From: Nitrospirota bacterium
GTDB lineage: Bacteria > Nitrospirota > Thermodesulfovibrionia > Thermodesulfovibrionales > JdFR-85
Reading direction: 5' to 3'
DNA length: 13,538 bases
Assembly (NCBI GenBank): GCA_015485235.1
Contig: WFTX01000062.1
Location: forward strand, 1 to 13,538
Of the stretch, positions 1-5,884 are shown one piece after another (the stretch's first letter is position 1; each line of letters begins with the position of its first letter). A model generated the notes under the pieces. It had not been told where the DNA came from. It made no database searches and saw only the letters and a list, made by a program, of their open reading frames with translations. Made by a program: the position numbers and the translations under genes.

Positions 1-1
1 A

Positions 2-313
2 ATCGGGCTCGAGGAAGGGGTCTGCTATCTCTTTGTGCCCCATACAACCGGAGCGGTCACGATTAACGAAGGTGCGGACCCCTCCGTGAGGAGGGACATA
101 ATCAAGACACTCTCACAACTGATTCCCCGTGACGGCGGTTACACCCATATGGAGGGAAACTCCGATGCCCACATCAAATCAAGCCTTGTCGGCGCCTCGG
201 CATACGTCTTTGTGGAGAAGGGGAAACTCCTTCTGGGAACCTGGCAGTCCATATTCTTCTGCGAGTTTGATGGGCCCCGCCATCGGAGGGTGGCGATCAA
301 GGTTCTGGGTTAA
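2..313 (+). CDS. yjbQ: YjbQ/UPF0047 family protein, 3' part (first copy)
   Basis: The frame is open from base 2 to a TAA at 311-313, and the start lies upstream of the window. The translation has the family's conserved PHTTG segment followed by TINEGADPS, then a histidine-containing segment (DAHIKSSLVG), and ends with LGTWQSIFFCEFDGP and a basic tail, the usual C-terminus of YjbQ (UPF0047). Members form small trimeric beta-barrel proteins and have been reported to have weak thiamine-phosphate synthase activity; the physiological role is unsettled. About 103 residues of a roughly 135-140 residue protein are present. A complete, clearly diverged paralogue lies at 10079-10495 on the same strand. 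No terminator follows; the next DNA is a T-rich CGTT repeat. Confidence 0.9.
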   Translation: MGLEEGVCYLFVPHTTGAVTINEGADPSVRRDIIKTLSQLIPRDGGYTHMEGNSDAHIKSSLVGASAYVFVEKGKLLLGTWQSIFFCEFDGPRHRRVAIKVLG

Positions 314-361
314 TTGCGTTTATCTCGTTGGTCTTGTTTATTTGGTTGATTTCGTTGATTC
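314..361 (+). repeat. T-rich CGTT imperfect repeat, copy 1
   Basis: Starting three bases after the yjbQ stop is a run of short CGTT/GTTGAT-like units (ttgcgtttatctcgttggt and on). Its first 19 bases match positions 6407-6425 at 18 of 19. It looks like one copy of a dispersed low-complexity repeat placed just after a gene. The rest of the gap to 460 shows nothing I can name. Confidence 0.5.
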
Positions 362-459
362 GTAGGTTCAGCAAGAAAGTCGAAGCGGCTCCCGGTGGCG
401 GCTCGTTTCTGTGTTGAGTGTAAGCCCCCTCCGGTCCGGGACGAATTTATGCATTCAGG

Positions 460-864
460 TCAGATCTTGTCGCAGGAGGCCTTGAGGAGGTCCCTGAGCC
501 ATAGATAGAGGCTCTCTTCAGGCCTGGAGAAATCTTCAATCCTCCCGAGGGGCCGGAGTGTTGTTATGCCATCGCCGTCAATCACGCCTATGTAACTGGC
601 CAGATATTTTCCCTCCAGAACGGCATAAAGGCAGTAGGTCCTCTCGCTCATGAGCGGGTTGTTCCTTACTACAACGAAGGCGGTCCTTAGGAGATGGTCA
701 TCCCCTCCGTCGATGGCCGAGGGCGGCTCGGTGAGGAGTTTCAGATTGAACCCGAACTGGTCATTGAACCGGTTGACCTCCGGGGTTATCCTGGAGAGAA
801 AACTGATGAAACCGCTTTCCTCCTCCCAGTAACCGGCCTGTTTGTCCTGATATCCTGTCTTCAT
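460..864 (-). CDS. Unrecognised 134-residue protein
   Basis: An ATG at 862-864 is preceded by a strong AGGAGG Shine-Dalgarno with about 6 bases spacing, and the frame runs to a stop at 460-462. I do not recognise the family. The protein has no signal peptide or membrane segment and reads as a small soluble alpha/beta protein: an acidic N-terminus (YWEEESGF), a middle part with strands (AFVVVRNN, YCLYAVLEGKYLASYIGVID), and a C-terminal helix carrying YLWLRDLL. The alternating strands GKYLASYIGVIDGDGI suggest a ligand-binding or roadblock/PAS-like sheet, but that is a guess. It stands alone: a yjbQ gene points towards it on the other strand and an IS remnant lies upstream. That this is a real gene is well supported by the RBS; its function is unknown. 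Confidence 0.65.
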   Translation of the reverse strand: MKTGYQDKQAGYWEEESGFISFLSRITPEVNRFNDQFGFNLKLLTEPPSAIDGGDDHLLRTAFVVVRNNPLMSERTYCLYAVLEGKYLASYIGVIDGDGITTLRPLGRIEDFSRPEESLYLWLRDLLKASCDKI

Positions 865-895
865 TCCCGCCTCCTGTTGTGCTGTTTTTGGGTAT

Positions 896-945
896 CATAA
901 GATATATAAATATTTTACAATAATTATAGAGAATTCTGTAAATGG
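896..945 (-). promoter_or_regulatory. AT-rich probable promoter region of the 460-864 gene
   Basis: About 30-80 bases upstream of the ATG at 864 the DNA becomes almost pure A/T. On the minus strand it holds several -10-like hexamers (TATAAT, TAAAAT, TATGAT). No -35 at good spacing stands out, so the exact promoter cannot be fixed. Confidence 0.3.
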
Positions 946-1032
946 TATTGAGCTGTAGGCCCTTATGCACCGAAAAGTCATGTCTGAAACAAACTTGCAA
1001 TCAGATTCAGGCCTCCGACCTGCCCCCGCAGT

Positions 1033-1507
1033 AGAGCCATAATAGACGGGTACAGTCTGTATGTAGTGTCCTGGGAGTTATCAAGCACAATGGATCGGGG
1101 ACTCTGTCTTAAGGCGCTGGAGCGGGCTCTAAGGGTCTCAAAGCCTGAGATATTCAACAGTGATAAGGGCTCACAATTTACGAGTCAAGAGTTCACAGGG
1201 ATATTAAAAGGACAAGGGATACAGATCGGCATGGATGGAAGAGGCAGGGTATTTGACAGCATCTTCATAGAAAGGCTGTGGAGGACTCTAAAATATGAGG
1301 AGGTGTATATTCACAGCTACGAGACAGTCAAAGAAGCAAGAGAGAGCTTGGGTAGGTATTTCAGGTTTTACAACACGGAGCGGCTTCATGAATCTCTTGG
1401 GTATAGAACTCCCGAAGAAATCTATTTTGGATGGAGCAAATCAATTAATGAACAGGCTGGAGCAATCTACCTTAAACAACCTCAATTTTGTCTTGAAAGT
1501 GGGGTCA
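1033..1507 (+). mobile_element. IS3-family element, right-hand remnant
   Basis: What remains is the 3' half of an IS3-type orfB and a probable right inverted repeat ending in tcttgaaagtggggtca at 1491-1507. I find neither the orfA part, the 5' half of orfB, nor a left repeat between 865 and 1033, so the element is 5'-truncated and cannot move on its own. Its right end sits inside the surface-protein gene on the other strand. Confidence 0.7.
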
Positions 1508-1581
1508 TCGGTATTACTATAATCGAGTCTGTTATTTCATCGCATGAACCTCCTGGAAAATCGCAACTTCTGACAGTGTAA
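1033..1581 (+). pseudogene. IS3-family transposase (orfB) C-terminal fragment
   Basis: The homologous frame can be read from about 1033 (RAIIDGYSLYVVSWELSSTMD) although the first usable GTG is at 1066. It carries the rve integrase-core segments with the second and third acidic residues of the DDE triad: NSDKGSQFTS and, after FDSIFIERLWRTLKYEEVY, the glutamate in IERLW. The helix region YFRFYNTERLHESLGYRTP, typical of the C-terminus, follows. The first catalytic aspartate (the TDITYI region) and everything before it are absent, so the enzyme is dead. The frame does not stop at the element's end near 1507 but runs on to 1581 through antisense DNA of the interrupted surface-protein gene, giving a chimeric tail of about 24 residues. 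Confidence 0.85.
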
Positions 1582-2771
1582 AAAAAAGTTAAACCAATGT
1601 CGTCAGGATTCGACCAAAACCCTACTTCACAAGTATTCGAATTAATACTAATTATAAACCTGTTTGCATTAACCAACTCACAATTAGCTGATGTGTCTTC
1701 TGGGTCGCCATCAGTCCACTGAATTTGTCTTACATAAACATCACCTGCCCCAATCACAGTAACAGTCGGCGAGCTCGTTATCACTCTCGCTCTGTTAACA
1801 TCATCCGTCGCCAATTGCAGTGTCTTCTGATCCTGTGTTTGTCCGTCTGTGCAGGTTAATGTGATGTTGTCTGTTTTCTGTGTGTCTGGGTGCTGGATGT
1901 AATCATAAGACGGTGTTCCGCTGATTGTTGCGGTTCCGTTTCCGTTGTCCGTAAGAGATGCCCATGAAGGAAGATTTGAAGCATTCAAACTCACACTGTC
2001 TCCGTCCGGGTCACTACAGGAAAGATTCTGGCTGTAACTCTGGTTTTCTGTTGCGTTTGCAAGTGAAGTTGTTGTTATCGAAGGAGGATTGTTGTTTATC
2101 CCGAACAGCCCATCACTCTTGTCCGCCCCCCTCCGGTTCCTGTCTGCATCCCAGAGATTCACCTTCAGCCGGTAACTGCCTGATGCCAGTCCGGTGGGTA
2201 TCATCCAGTCGTAACTCCAGGGATTCCCTCCCTTTATCACATCTATCAGGTTCCAGCCCGCCACCCCTGACTTGTGATACTTCAGAACCACCTTCGTTAT
2301 CGGGCTCCTCGTCGCCCAGGTATCCCAGGTTATCGTTACCGTATCCCCATCCTGGTAACTCTCACCCCCATTCGGGGCAGTTATCCGGATTACCTCTATC
2401 AGAAAATACCCGTCCGATACATCACTGCCCACCACCTGAGCACTGCTGTCATACCCCGTTACCCTCACAAGACACCTCCGCTTGTTTCCTGCCGTCACCC
2501 GCACCGACCAGTCGTAACTCGTGCCGCTTACCCCCTGCGCTATAACCCTCCAGTCCTTCCCACCGTTCACCGAGTACTCAAGATCAAAACTCACCGCATC
2601 TGAAGAGGCACTCCAGGTGATGGTATAGTTCGACCCCGATGGCAGAACCTCCCCTCCGTCAGGTGCGGTTACCATAACATATGAGGAGGTAAGGGCATCA
2701 ACATGGGCAGGCCTCATCACCAGGAACATCAGCAGGATAAATAAAAATAGCGCTATCTTCTCTCCGGGCAT
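1482..2771 (-). CDS. Secreted multi-domain surface protein, C-terminally truncated by an IS
   Basis: From the ATG at 2769-2771 the protein starts with a clear signal peptide (MPGEKIALFLFILLMFLVM, then cleavage near AHVDA). A longer frame reaches a GTG at 2883-2885, but adds 38 basic, protein-unlike residues before the signal. Two roughly 95-residue repeats of the PNGGE type follow (VTAPDGGEVLPSG...YTITW and ITAPNGGESYQDG...VTITW, each ending near SDGxFxI), resembling the Ser-Thr-rich/Kre9-KNH beta-sandwich. Next comes a cadherin-like putative Ig domain (NNPPSIT...CSDPDGDSV...ISGTP...TLTCTDG) and part of a second. The last codons, MTPLSRQN and stop, are encoded by the IS right end, so the native C-terminus is missing. 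The likely role was an exported adhesin or matrix protein; ligand unknown. Whether the shortened product is still made cannot be judged. Confidence 0.8.
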   Translation of the reverse strand: MPGEKIALFLFILLMFLVMRPAHVDALTSSYVMVTAPDGGEVLPSGSNYTITWSASSDAVSFDLEYSVNGGKDWRVIAQGVSGTSYDWSVRVTAGNKRRCLVRVTGYDSSAQVVGSDVSDGYFLIEVIRITAPNGGESYQDGDTVTITWDTWATRSPITKVVLKYHKSGVAGWNLIDVIKGGNPWSYDWMIPTGLASGSYRLKVNLWDADRNRRGADKSDGLFGINNNPPSITTTSLANATENQSYSQNLSCSDPDGDSVSLNASNLPSWASLTDNGNGTATISGTPSYDYIQHPDTQKTDNITLTCTDGQTQDQKTLQLATDDVNRARVITSSPTVTVIGAGDVYVRQIQWTDGDPEDTSANCELVNANRFIISINSNTCEVGFWSNPDDIGLTFFYTVRSCDFPGGSCDEITDSIIVIPMTPLSRQN

Positions 2772-2778
2772 CCCTCTG

Positions 2779-2785
2779 CCCCCCC
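2779..2785 (-). repeat. G7 homopolymer just upstream of the surface-protein start
   Basis: Seven consecutive G residues (minus strand) lie 7 bases before the ATG at 2771, in the place of the Shine-Dalgarno. A tract in this position could vary in length by slippage and change translation. Confidence 0.6.
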
Positions 2786-2792
2786 TGCCTTC

Positions 2793-2835
2793 TCTCCACG
2801 GCCTCTCTCTTTCCCCTGAAGGCACTCCGTGGAGA
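2793..2835 (-). other. Leader hairpin with a competing stem
   Basis: In the transcribed leader, TCTCCACGG (2835-2827) pairs perfectly over 9 bp with CCGTGGAGA (2801-2793), enclosing 25 bases. Inside the loop TGCCTTC can pair over 7 bp with GAAGGCA immediately 3' of the stem. With only 2 bases linking the two 5' arms, both helices cannot form together, so they are alternatives. No known riboswitch class is recognised. Confidence 0.4.
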
Positions 2836-2881
2836 TATCTCCCTGACGATAATGGTTCTGGAAGGGCTTTCCCCCTCCTCT

Positions 2882-2923
2882 TCACATCGAACCTGCCTTC
2901 AGGAGTCTTCTCTTCTGAGACAT
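2882..2923 (-). CDS. 13-codon leader ORF of the surface-protein transcript
   Basis: The reading frame MSQKRRLLKAGSM starts at ATG 2921-2923 with a perfect AGGAGG five bases upstream, and lies directly behind the promoter at 2955-2983. Its TGA (2882-2884) overlaps by two bases the GTG (2883-2885) that opens the longer frame of the surface protein, an arrangement suited to translational coupling. It may be a regulatory leader peptide. Alternatively it is the true start of a surface protein now put out of frame by an indel or a sequencing error. Translation is inferred only from the signals. Confidence 0.4.
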   Translation of the reverse strand: MSQKRRLLKAGSM

Positions 2924-2954
2924 CCCTGCCTCCTGAATATGGGATATTTAAATT

Positions 2955-2983
2955 ATTATAGCAAGGAGATTGAAATATTTCAA
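2955..2983 (-). promoter_or_regulatory. Sigma70-type promoter of the surface-protein gene
   Basis: On the minus strand TTGAAA (2978-2983) and a perfect TATAAT (2955-2960) are separated by exactly 17 bases. Transcription would begin near 2948, giving a leader of about 175 bases to the ATG at 2771 and about 25 bases to the leader ORF. Confidence 0.7.
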
Positions 2984-3036
2984 GAAGATTTCATCGAGGA
3001 GTTCCCCCAATTTTTTCAGACTCATGGCAACCTTGT

Positions 3037-3136
3037 TCAGTCCATCCCCCTTGAGAGGGATGGTAAAGGTGGGGGTGCCTGAAACAATAACCACCCTCCC
3101 CTTAATCCCCTCCCATCAAGGGAGGGGAGATTTTGA
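3037..3136. repeat. C/G-rich dispersed-type repeat with nested hairpins
   Basis: Between the surface-protein promoter and the next gene lies a block of alternating C-rich and G-rich words. It contains a perfect 8-bp hairpin, CCCCTCCC-atcaa-GGGAGGGG at 3107-3127, and a smaller one, CATCCC...GGGATG, near 3044-3063. Similar words (cccccttgag followed by GG) recur at 5526-5537. Open frames across it read as repeat translation, not genes. Confidence 0.5.
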
Positions 3137-3194
3137 GGTTCTAAGGTGGGTAAGGGTCATCGATACGATCAAGTCCGACCGGCCCCGTGCTTGT

Positions 3195-3215
3195 CTCACG
3201 GTCTGAGACCGTGAG
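3195..3215. other. Perfect 9-bp hairpin after the PHP/M28 operon
   Basis: CTCACGGTC-tga-GACCGTGAG forms a 9-bp stem with a 3-base loop, 22 bases beyond the stop of the minus-strand operon. There is no T-run on its 3' side in either direction, so it is not a textbook intrinsic terminator; it may protect the mRNA 3' end or be a repeat. Confidence 0.5.
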
Positions 3216-3236
3216 GGAAATATACGGGTGACGGGT

Positions 3237-3467
3237 TCAGAGGCAGTACCAGACTTTCAGCCCATGATAGTACCGGAGGGTGCAGGTATTACCTGACTCA
3301 TCAATCACCCTGAAACAGGACGACCTGACCCTTGTTGATTCATCCTCTTCTATCCAGCGGTCCAGGATACGGACTCTCATCCAGCCCGACTCTGTCTTAA
3401 CCTTTCTGGGCTCCTCGCCTCCCTTGTATCCTGAGTATGTCTGGACTTCTACCACTCCTCTGATCAC
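3237..3467 (-). CDS. Small DUF6504-like beta-barrel protein (76 aa)
   Basis: The GTG at 3465-3467 overlaps the TGA of the preceding peptidase gene (3464-3466), so translation is probably coupled. The 76-residue product has no export signal. Its pattern (a basic strand, then WMRVRILDRWIEEDE, CFRVIDESGNTCTLRYYHGLKVWYCL) resembles the small SH3-like DUF6504 proteins, in which a VxxILDRW strand is followed by a FRV...G..Y.L.Y...WYL sheet; the match is from memory of the pattern and is moderate. Function is unknown. Its position as last gene of the PHP-M28 operon suggests it is made with those enzymes. A perfect hairpin follows the stop. Confidence 0.7.
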   Translation of the reverse strand: MIRGVVEVQTYSGYKGGEEPRKVKTESGWMRVRILDRWIEEDESTRVRSSCFRVIDESGNTCTLRYYHGLKVWYCL

Positions 3468-4312
3468 AATAACCTCTTCAGGGTCTCTCCAAGGGCCTCG
3501 CTTACCCTGAGCATGAATACCTCATTCAGGTGCTCAGACCTGTCGTGCTCAGTATGATACCAGGGGTTTCTGAACATGGCGGTATCAGTTATCATGACCG
3601 CAGGATAGCCTGCATCCCAGAAGGGGGCATGATCACTGAACCTTGTTTCAGGGATAAGATAGCCCCTGAGACGGGATGTATATCTGACCACCTTGAGACC
3701 GGGCACAGCGTTTCCGGCGGCCTCCGTAAATGCATCCATCATGAACCCTGCCTTCGAGTTTCCCACAAGCCCAATGAAATCCCCCCTGTCAGGGGCATTC
3801 ACAAAGGGAGGGAGTAACTGGCTGCCCTCCTTATCAGAGGTATATCCAACCGATTCAAGTATGAAGGCCCCCTTGAATGAAACCCCGCATCTCTTCATCT
3901 CCTTCACAAAGTGCTTGCTCCCGACAAGGAACTCCAGGGAGTTTTTCTGTGGTTCCTCCAGTGTGAATGCCACAAACATGAGCCCCTCTGAGGGCCCAAG
4001 GGCCTCGGCAATATCAAGCATCACAGCCACACCGGAGGCGTTGTCATCTGCGCCGGGGCTCCCATGGACGGCATCATAGTGTGCCCCCACAACCCAGAAG
4101 CCCTCCGCCCCGGGAAGACCTCCTTTTGTGGCAATTATATTAAGGTATTCCCTCTCCCTGTAAACAAACCGGTCTTCTTCCACCTTAAAGGACAATGCAT
4201 GAAATCTCTCCTCTATATACTTCGCAACCTCACCAAGGCGATTGTAAAATTCAACCCCGTCCCGGAACCCCTCAATATCCTTGAGGGTCTTCATAAGCCT
4301 GGAATCTGCCAT
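3464..4312 (-). CDS. M28-family zinc metallopeptidase
   Basis: The ATG at 4310-4312 lies inside the 3' end of the PHP gene (22-base overlap) behind a GGAAGGTGAG ribosome-binding stretch. The 282-residue protein shows the M28 co-catalytic zinc signature in order: GAHYD (H78, D80), GADDNASG (D89/D90), TLEE (E119/E120, base and ligand), a glutamate in ILES (E153), SDH (D227, H228) and the final histidines in YHTEHDR (H253, H256). Family members are aminopeptidases and relatives acting on unblocked N-termini. There is no signal peptide, PA domain or transmembrane segment, so this copy should be cytoplasmic, and its length fits a bare catalytic domain. The substrate cannot be read from sequence. 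It is co-encoded with a PHP phosphoesterase and a small DUF6504-like protein. Confidence 0.88.
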   Translation of the reverse strand: MADSRLMKTLKDIEGFRDGVEFYNRLGEVAKYIEERFHALSFKVEEDRFVYREREYLNIIATKGGLPGAEGFWVVGAHYDAVHGSPGADDNASGVAVMLDIAEALGPSEGLMFVAFTLEEPQKNSLEFLVGSKHFVKEMKRCGVSFKGAFILESVGYTSDKEGSQLLPPFVNAPDRGDFIGLVGNSKAGFMMDAFTEAAGNAVPGLKVVRYTSRLRGYLIPETRFSDHAPFWDAGYPAVMITDTAMFRNPWYHTEHDRSEHLNEVFMLRVSEALGETLKRLL

Positions 4313-4923
4313 CTGCTCACCTTCCTTGTATCCACCCCCCTGTATTTACCCTCCCTGAGGAGGTTGATGAAGTTATCCCGGGTGAGGGGCTCTCTGAATT
4401 CAGTGTAACACTGCCCTGTCTCGCCGGGTTCGTGAGCATCCGAGCCACCGGTAAAGGGCAGATGGAGTGTATGTGCCGCCTCTATGGCCTTCATATTGTA
4501 GTGGTGGAGATTGTAACCATTGTACCCCTCAAGGGCGGTAAACCCCTCATGATCAAAGACCCTCTCACCAATGCTGAGGCTTCGCCTGAAGGGATGAGAA
4601 GGTATGATCACGCCTCCTGCATGGTTTACCCTGCTGATAAGCTCCCCCACAGACGGATAATCGAGCCCCAGACGGTCTGTATCAAGGCCGAATATCAGAA
4701 AGTGCCCCTCCCTCGCCGCGTACTCAACCCCGCGCAGGATCAGTATGTCTCCTCCATATTTCTCTTTCAGATACTCTACCGGCTCGGATGCCTCATAGGA
4801 GTAGTGCTCTGTGAAGGCTATACCATCGAGCCCCCGCTCCAGGGCATACTCGATTATCTCCTCAGGCTCTGCTACAGAGTCACCGCTGTATTTTGAGTGC
4901 ACATGGAGATCCACTCTGAACAT
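4291..4923 (-). CDS. PHP-domain metal-dependent phosphoesterase
   Basis: I use the ATG at 4921-4923; the preceding in-frame ATT is less likely. The 210-residue protein has all PHP metal-ligand motifs: DLHVHS (H7, H9), D15, TEH (H40), E67 with H74, IIPSHP (H110) and GSDAH (D162, H164). This is the stand-alone form of the fold seen in histidinol phosphatases and nucleoside 3',5'-bisphosphate or oligonucleotide phosphatases; the exact substrate is not evident. It is the first gene of a minus-strand operon overlapping the M28 peptidase by 22 bases. No Shine-Dalgarno lies close to the ATG; instead TAAAAT sits 7 bases before it, which would place a transcription start at or near the start codon. 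Confidence 0.9.
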   Translation of the reverse strand: MFRVDLHVHSKYSGDSVAEPEEIIEYALERGLDGIAFTEHYSYEASEPVEYLKEKYGGDILILRGVEYAAREGHFLIFGLDTDRLGLDYPSVGELISRVNHAGGVIIPSHPFRRSLSIGERVFDHEGFTALEGYNGYNLHHYNMKAIEAAHTLHLPFTGGSDAHEPGETGQCYTEFREPLTRDNFINLLREGKYRGVDTRKVSRWQIPGL

Positions 4924-4987
4924 CAATTATATTTTAGCGTTATTCCGTCCCTTTTCGCCTCCTTCAACCTGGATGTTGCAAAAAAAG

Positions 4988-5024
4988 AACCACAGAGAAC
5001 ACAGAGGGCATAGAGAATATAGAA
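4988..5024. repeat. ACAGAG-type low-complexity repeat
   Basis: Words of the form caCAGAGaa-caCAGAGgg-caTAGAGaa-taTAGAac recur about every 8-9 bases between the PHP gene and hicB. Such tracts occur as dispersed repeats in many bacterial genomes. I see no gene in it. Confidence 0.45.
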
Positions 5025-5080
5025 CTTTTCAATATATACTCTGTTTCTGAAAGAATCGCTCACTTCAGGAGACAAAAAAT

Positions 5081-5109
5081 TTAACTGGCCAGTCAGGATC
5101 TGTTAAAAT
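5081..5109 (+). promoter_or_regulatory. Probable hicBA promoter with overlapping palindrome
   Basis: TTAACT (5081-5086), 17 bases, then TAAAAT (5104-5109) form an acceptable sigma70-type promoter 32 bases before hicB. The perfect palindrome ACTGGCCAGT (5084-5093) overlaps the -35 and is a candidate operator. HicB here lacks an evident DNA-binding domain, so the regulator may be another protein. Confidence 0.45.
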
Positions 5110-5140
5110 AATACAGACAAAATAAGGTGTGAGGTGAGTA

Positions 5141-5338
5141 ATGAAAACAAAATTGAGAATGATTTATTGGAAAGGCAAAAAATTTTGGGTGGGAAAACTT
5201 CTTGAACATCCTGAAATAATGACCCAGGGTGAAACATTAGAGGAACTCGAAGAAAATATGAAAGAAGCCTATCTGCTTATGACAATGGATGATGTGCCTG
5301 AGGAACATAAGATTAAAGAACTTACCTTCACGGTATGA
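5141..5338 (+). CDS. hicB: HicB-type antitoxin, short form
   Basis: An ATG at 5141 follows GAGGTGA. The 65-residue protein has the HicB core: strands around MIYWKGKKFWVGKLLEHPEI, then the TQGETLEELEENMKEAYLL helix that defines the partial RNase H-like fold. It ends soon after and has no helix-turn-helix or ribbon-helix-helix C-terminus, so it should neutralise the toxin by direct binding and may not repress its own promoter. Its TGA overlaps the ATG of hicA (ATGA at 5335-5338), giving tight co-translation with the antitoxin first. Confidence 0.88.
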   Translation: MKTKLRMIYWKGKKFWVGKLLEHPEIMTQGETLEELEENMKEAYLLMTMDDVPEEHKIKELTFTV

Positions 5339-5508
5339 AAAGACAGGAGCTTATCAAGAAAATCACCTCGGCAGGATGTGTGCTTGTCAGACATGGAAAA
5401 CGTCACGATCTTTATAAGAATCCCTCCACTGGGAAGAAGCAACCTATTCCGAGACATAAGGAAATAGATGAACATCTTGCAAAGCATATAATAAAGGAAT
5501 TGACATAA
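5335..5508 (+). CDS. hicA: HicA-type mRNA interferase toxin
   Basis: The ATG overlaps the hicB stop, and the frame of 57 codons ends at TAA 5506-5508. The sequence begins MKRQELIKKITSAGCVLVRH, followed by GKRHDLYKNP and KKQPIPRHKEIDEHLAKHII. This matches HicA: an N-terminal helix, the basic strand with the catalytic histidine (H24 in KRHDLY), the P-x-P/H strand and a final helix. HicA has a double-stranded-RNA-binding-like fold and cleaves mRNA when not bound by HicB. Length is normal for the family and no key residue is missing, so the module looks intact. Confidence 0.88.
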   Translation: MKRQELIKKITSAGCVLVRHGKRHDLYKNPSTGKKQPIPRHKEIDEHLAKHIIKELT

Positions 5509-5558
5509 CAACTCATTCCAAACCTCCCCCTTGAGGAGGAGAATGAGGTGGAGATATA

Positions 5559-5648
5559 ATGTGGGAGGTTTATCCTCTGGTTAAAGAAGATGAACAGGAT
5601 GGATATATCAGAATAATAGATGAAAGCGGTGAAGATTACCTCAATTAA
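5559..5648 (+). CDS. 29-codon ORF, possibly a truncated small conserved protein
   Basis: ATG at 5559 follows GAGGTGGAG with about 5 bases spacing; the product begins MWEVYPLVKEDEQDGYIRII and ends DESGEDYLN. The segment IRIIDESGEDYL recalls small proteins of 50-70 residues that continue DYLYP and a short tail; here a TAA comes directly after DYLN, so it may be shortened. It lies 50 bases downstream of hicA, beyond a C/G-rich repeat word. The family recall is from memory and uncertain. Confidence 0.45.
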   Translation: MWEVYPLVKEDEQDGYIRIIDESGEDYLN

Positions 5649-5884
5649 TTTGTCAGCGCATAGCTCATCGTAAAGATATCTACAGAATATTTCCATGAAC
5701 ACCATTCAGGCCCAGAACAACCCATTTAACTAAGCCCCAATCTTTCAAGGCCTCTGCCCTCAGCCTTTCAGCAGAAGGAAATTCAACACTATTAGTCTAT
5801 AAACACTTCTAAAGCCCCCTGGTTGTTAAGTGAAAAAGCCTTCCCGGGGAAAGTTGTTAGATACAACGCAGAAGAACAGGTTTT
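5649..5884. other. Gene-free stretch between hicBA and the two-CW gene
   Basis: No start codon with a ribosome-binding site opens a convincing frame here. I see a short hairpin (GTTGT-tagat-ACAAC, 5853-5867), a bulged CCTCTGC...GCAGAAGG pair near 5750-5780, and a minus-strand frame without a start codon. The stretch may be decayed DNA or hold a small structured RNA. Confidence 0.35.

Noticed and set aside
1958..2545. 195-codon plus-strand frame
   Set aside because: It is the antisense of the surface-protein repeats; rich in Ser, Pro and His, with no ribosome-binding site.
2786..2835. H-type pseudoknot in the surface-protein leader
   Set aside because: The two stems would need a 2-base linker to span both helices, which is not possible, so they can only be alternatives.
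2970..3206. 78-codon plus-strand frame
   Set aside because: Much of it is translation of the C/G-rich repeat block, and the start has no Shine-Dalgarno.
5412..5705. 97-codon minus-strand frame
   Set aside because: Antisense to hicA and the small ORF behind it; no RBS and no family resemblance.
5700..5795. Minus-strand frame reading VEFPSAERLRAEALKDWGL
   Set aside because: It looks protein-like for about 35 codons but has no start codon, and I could not place it in a family.
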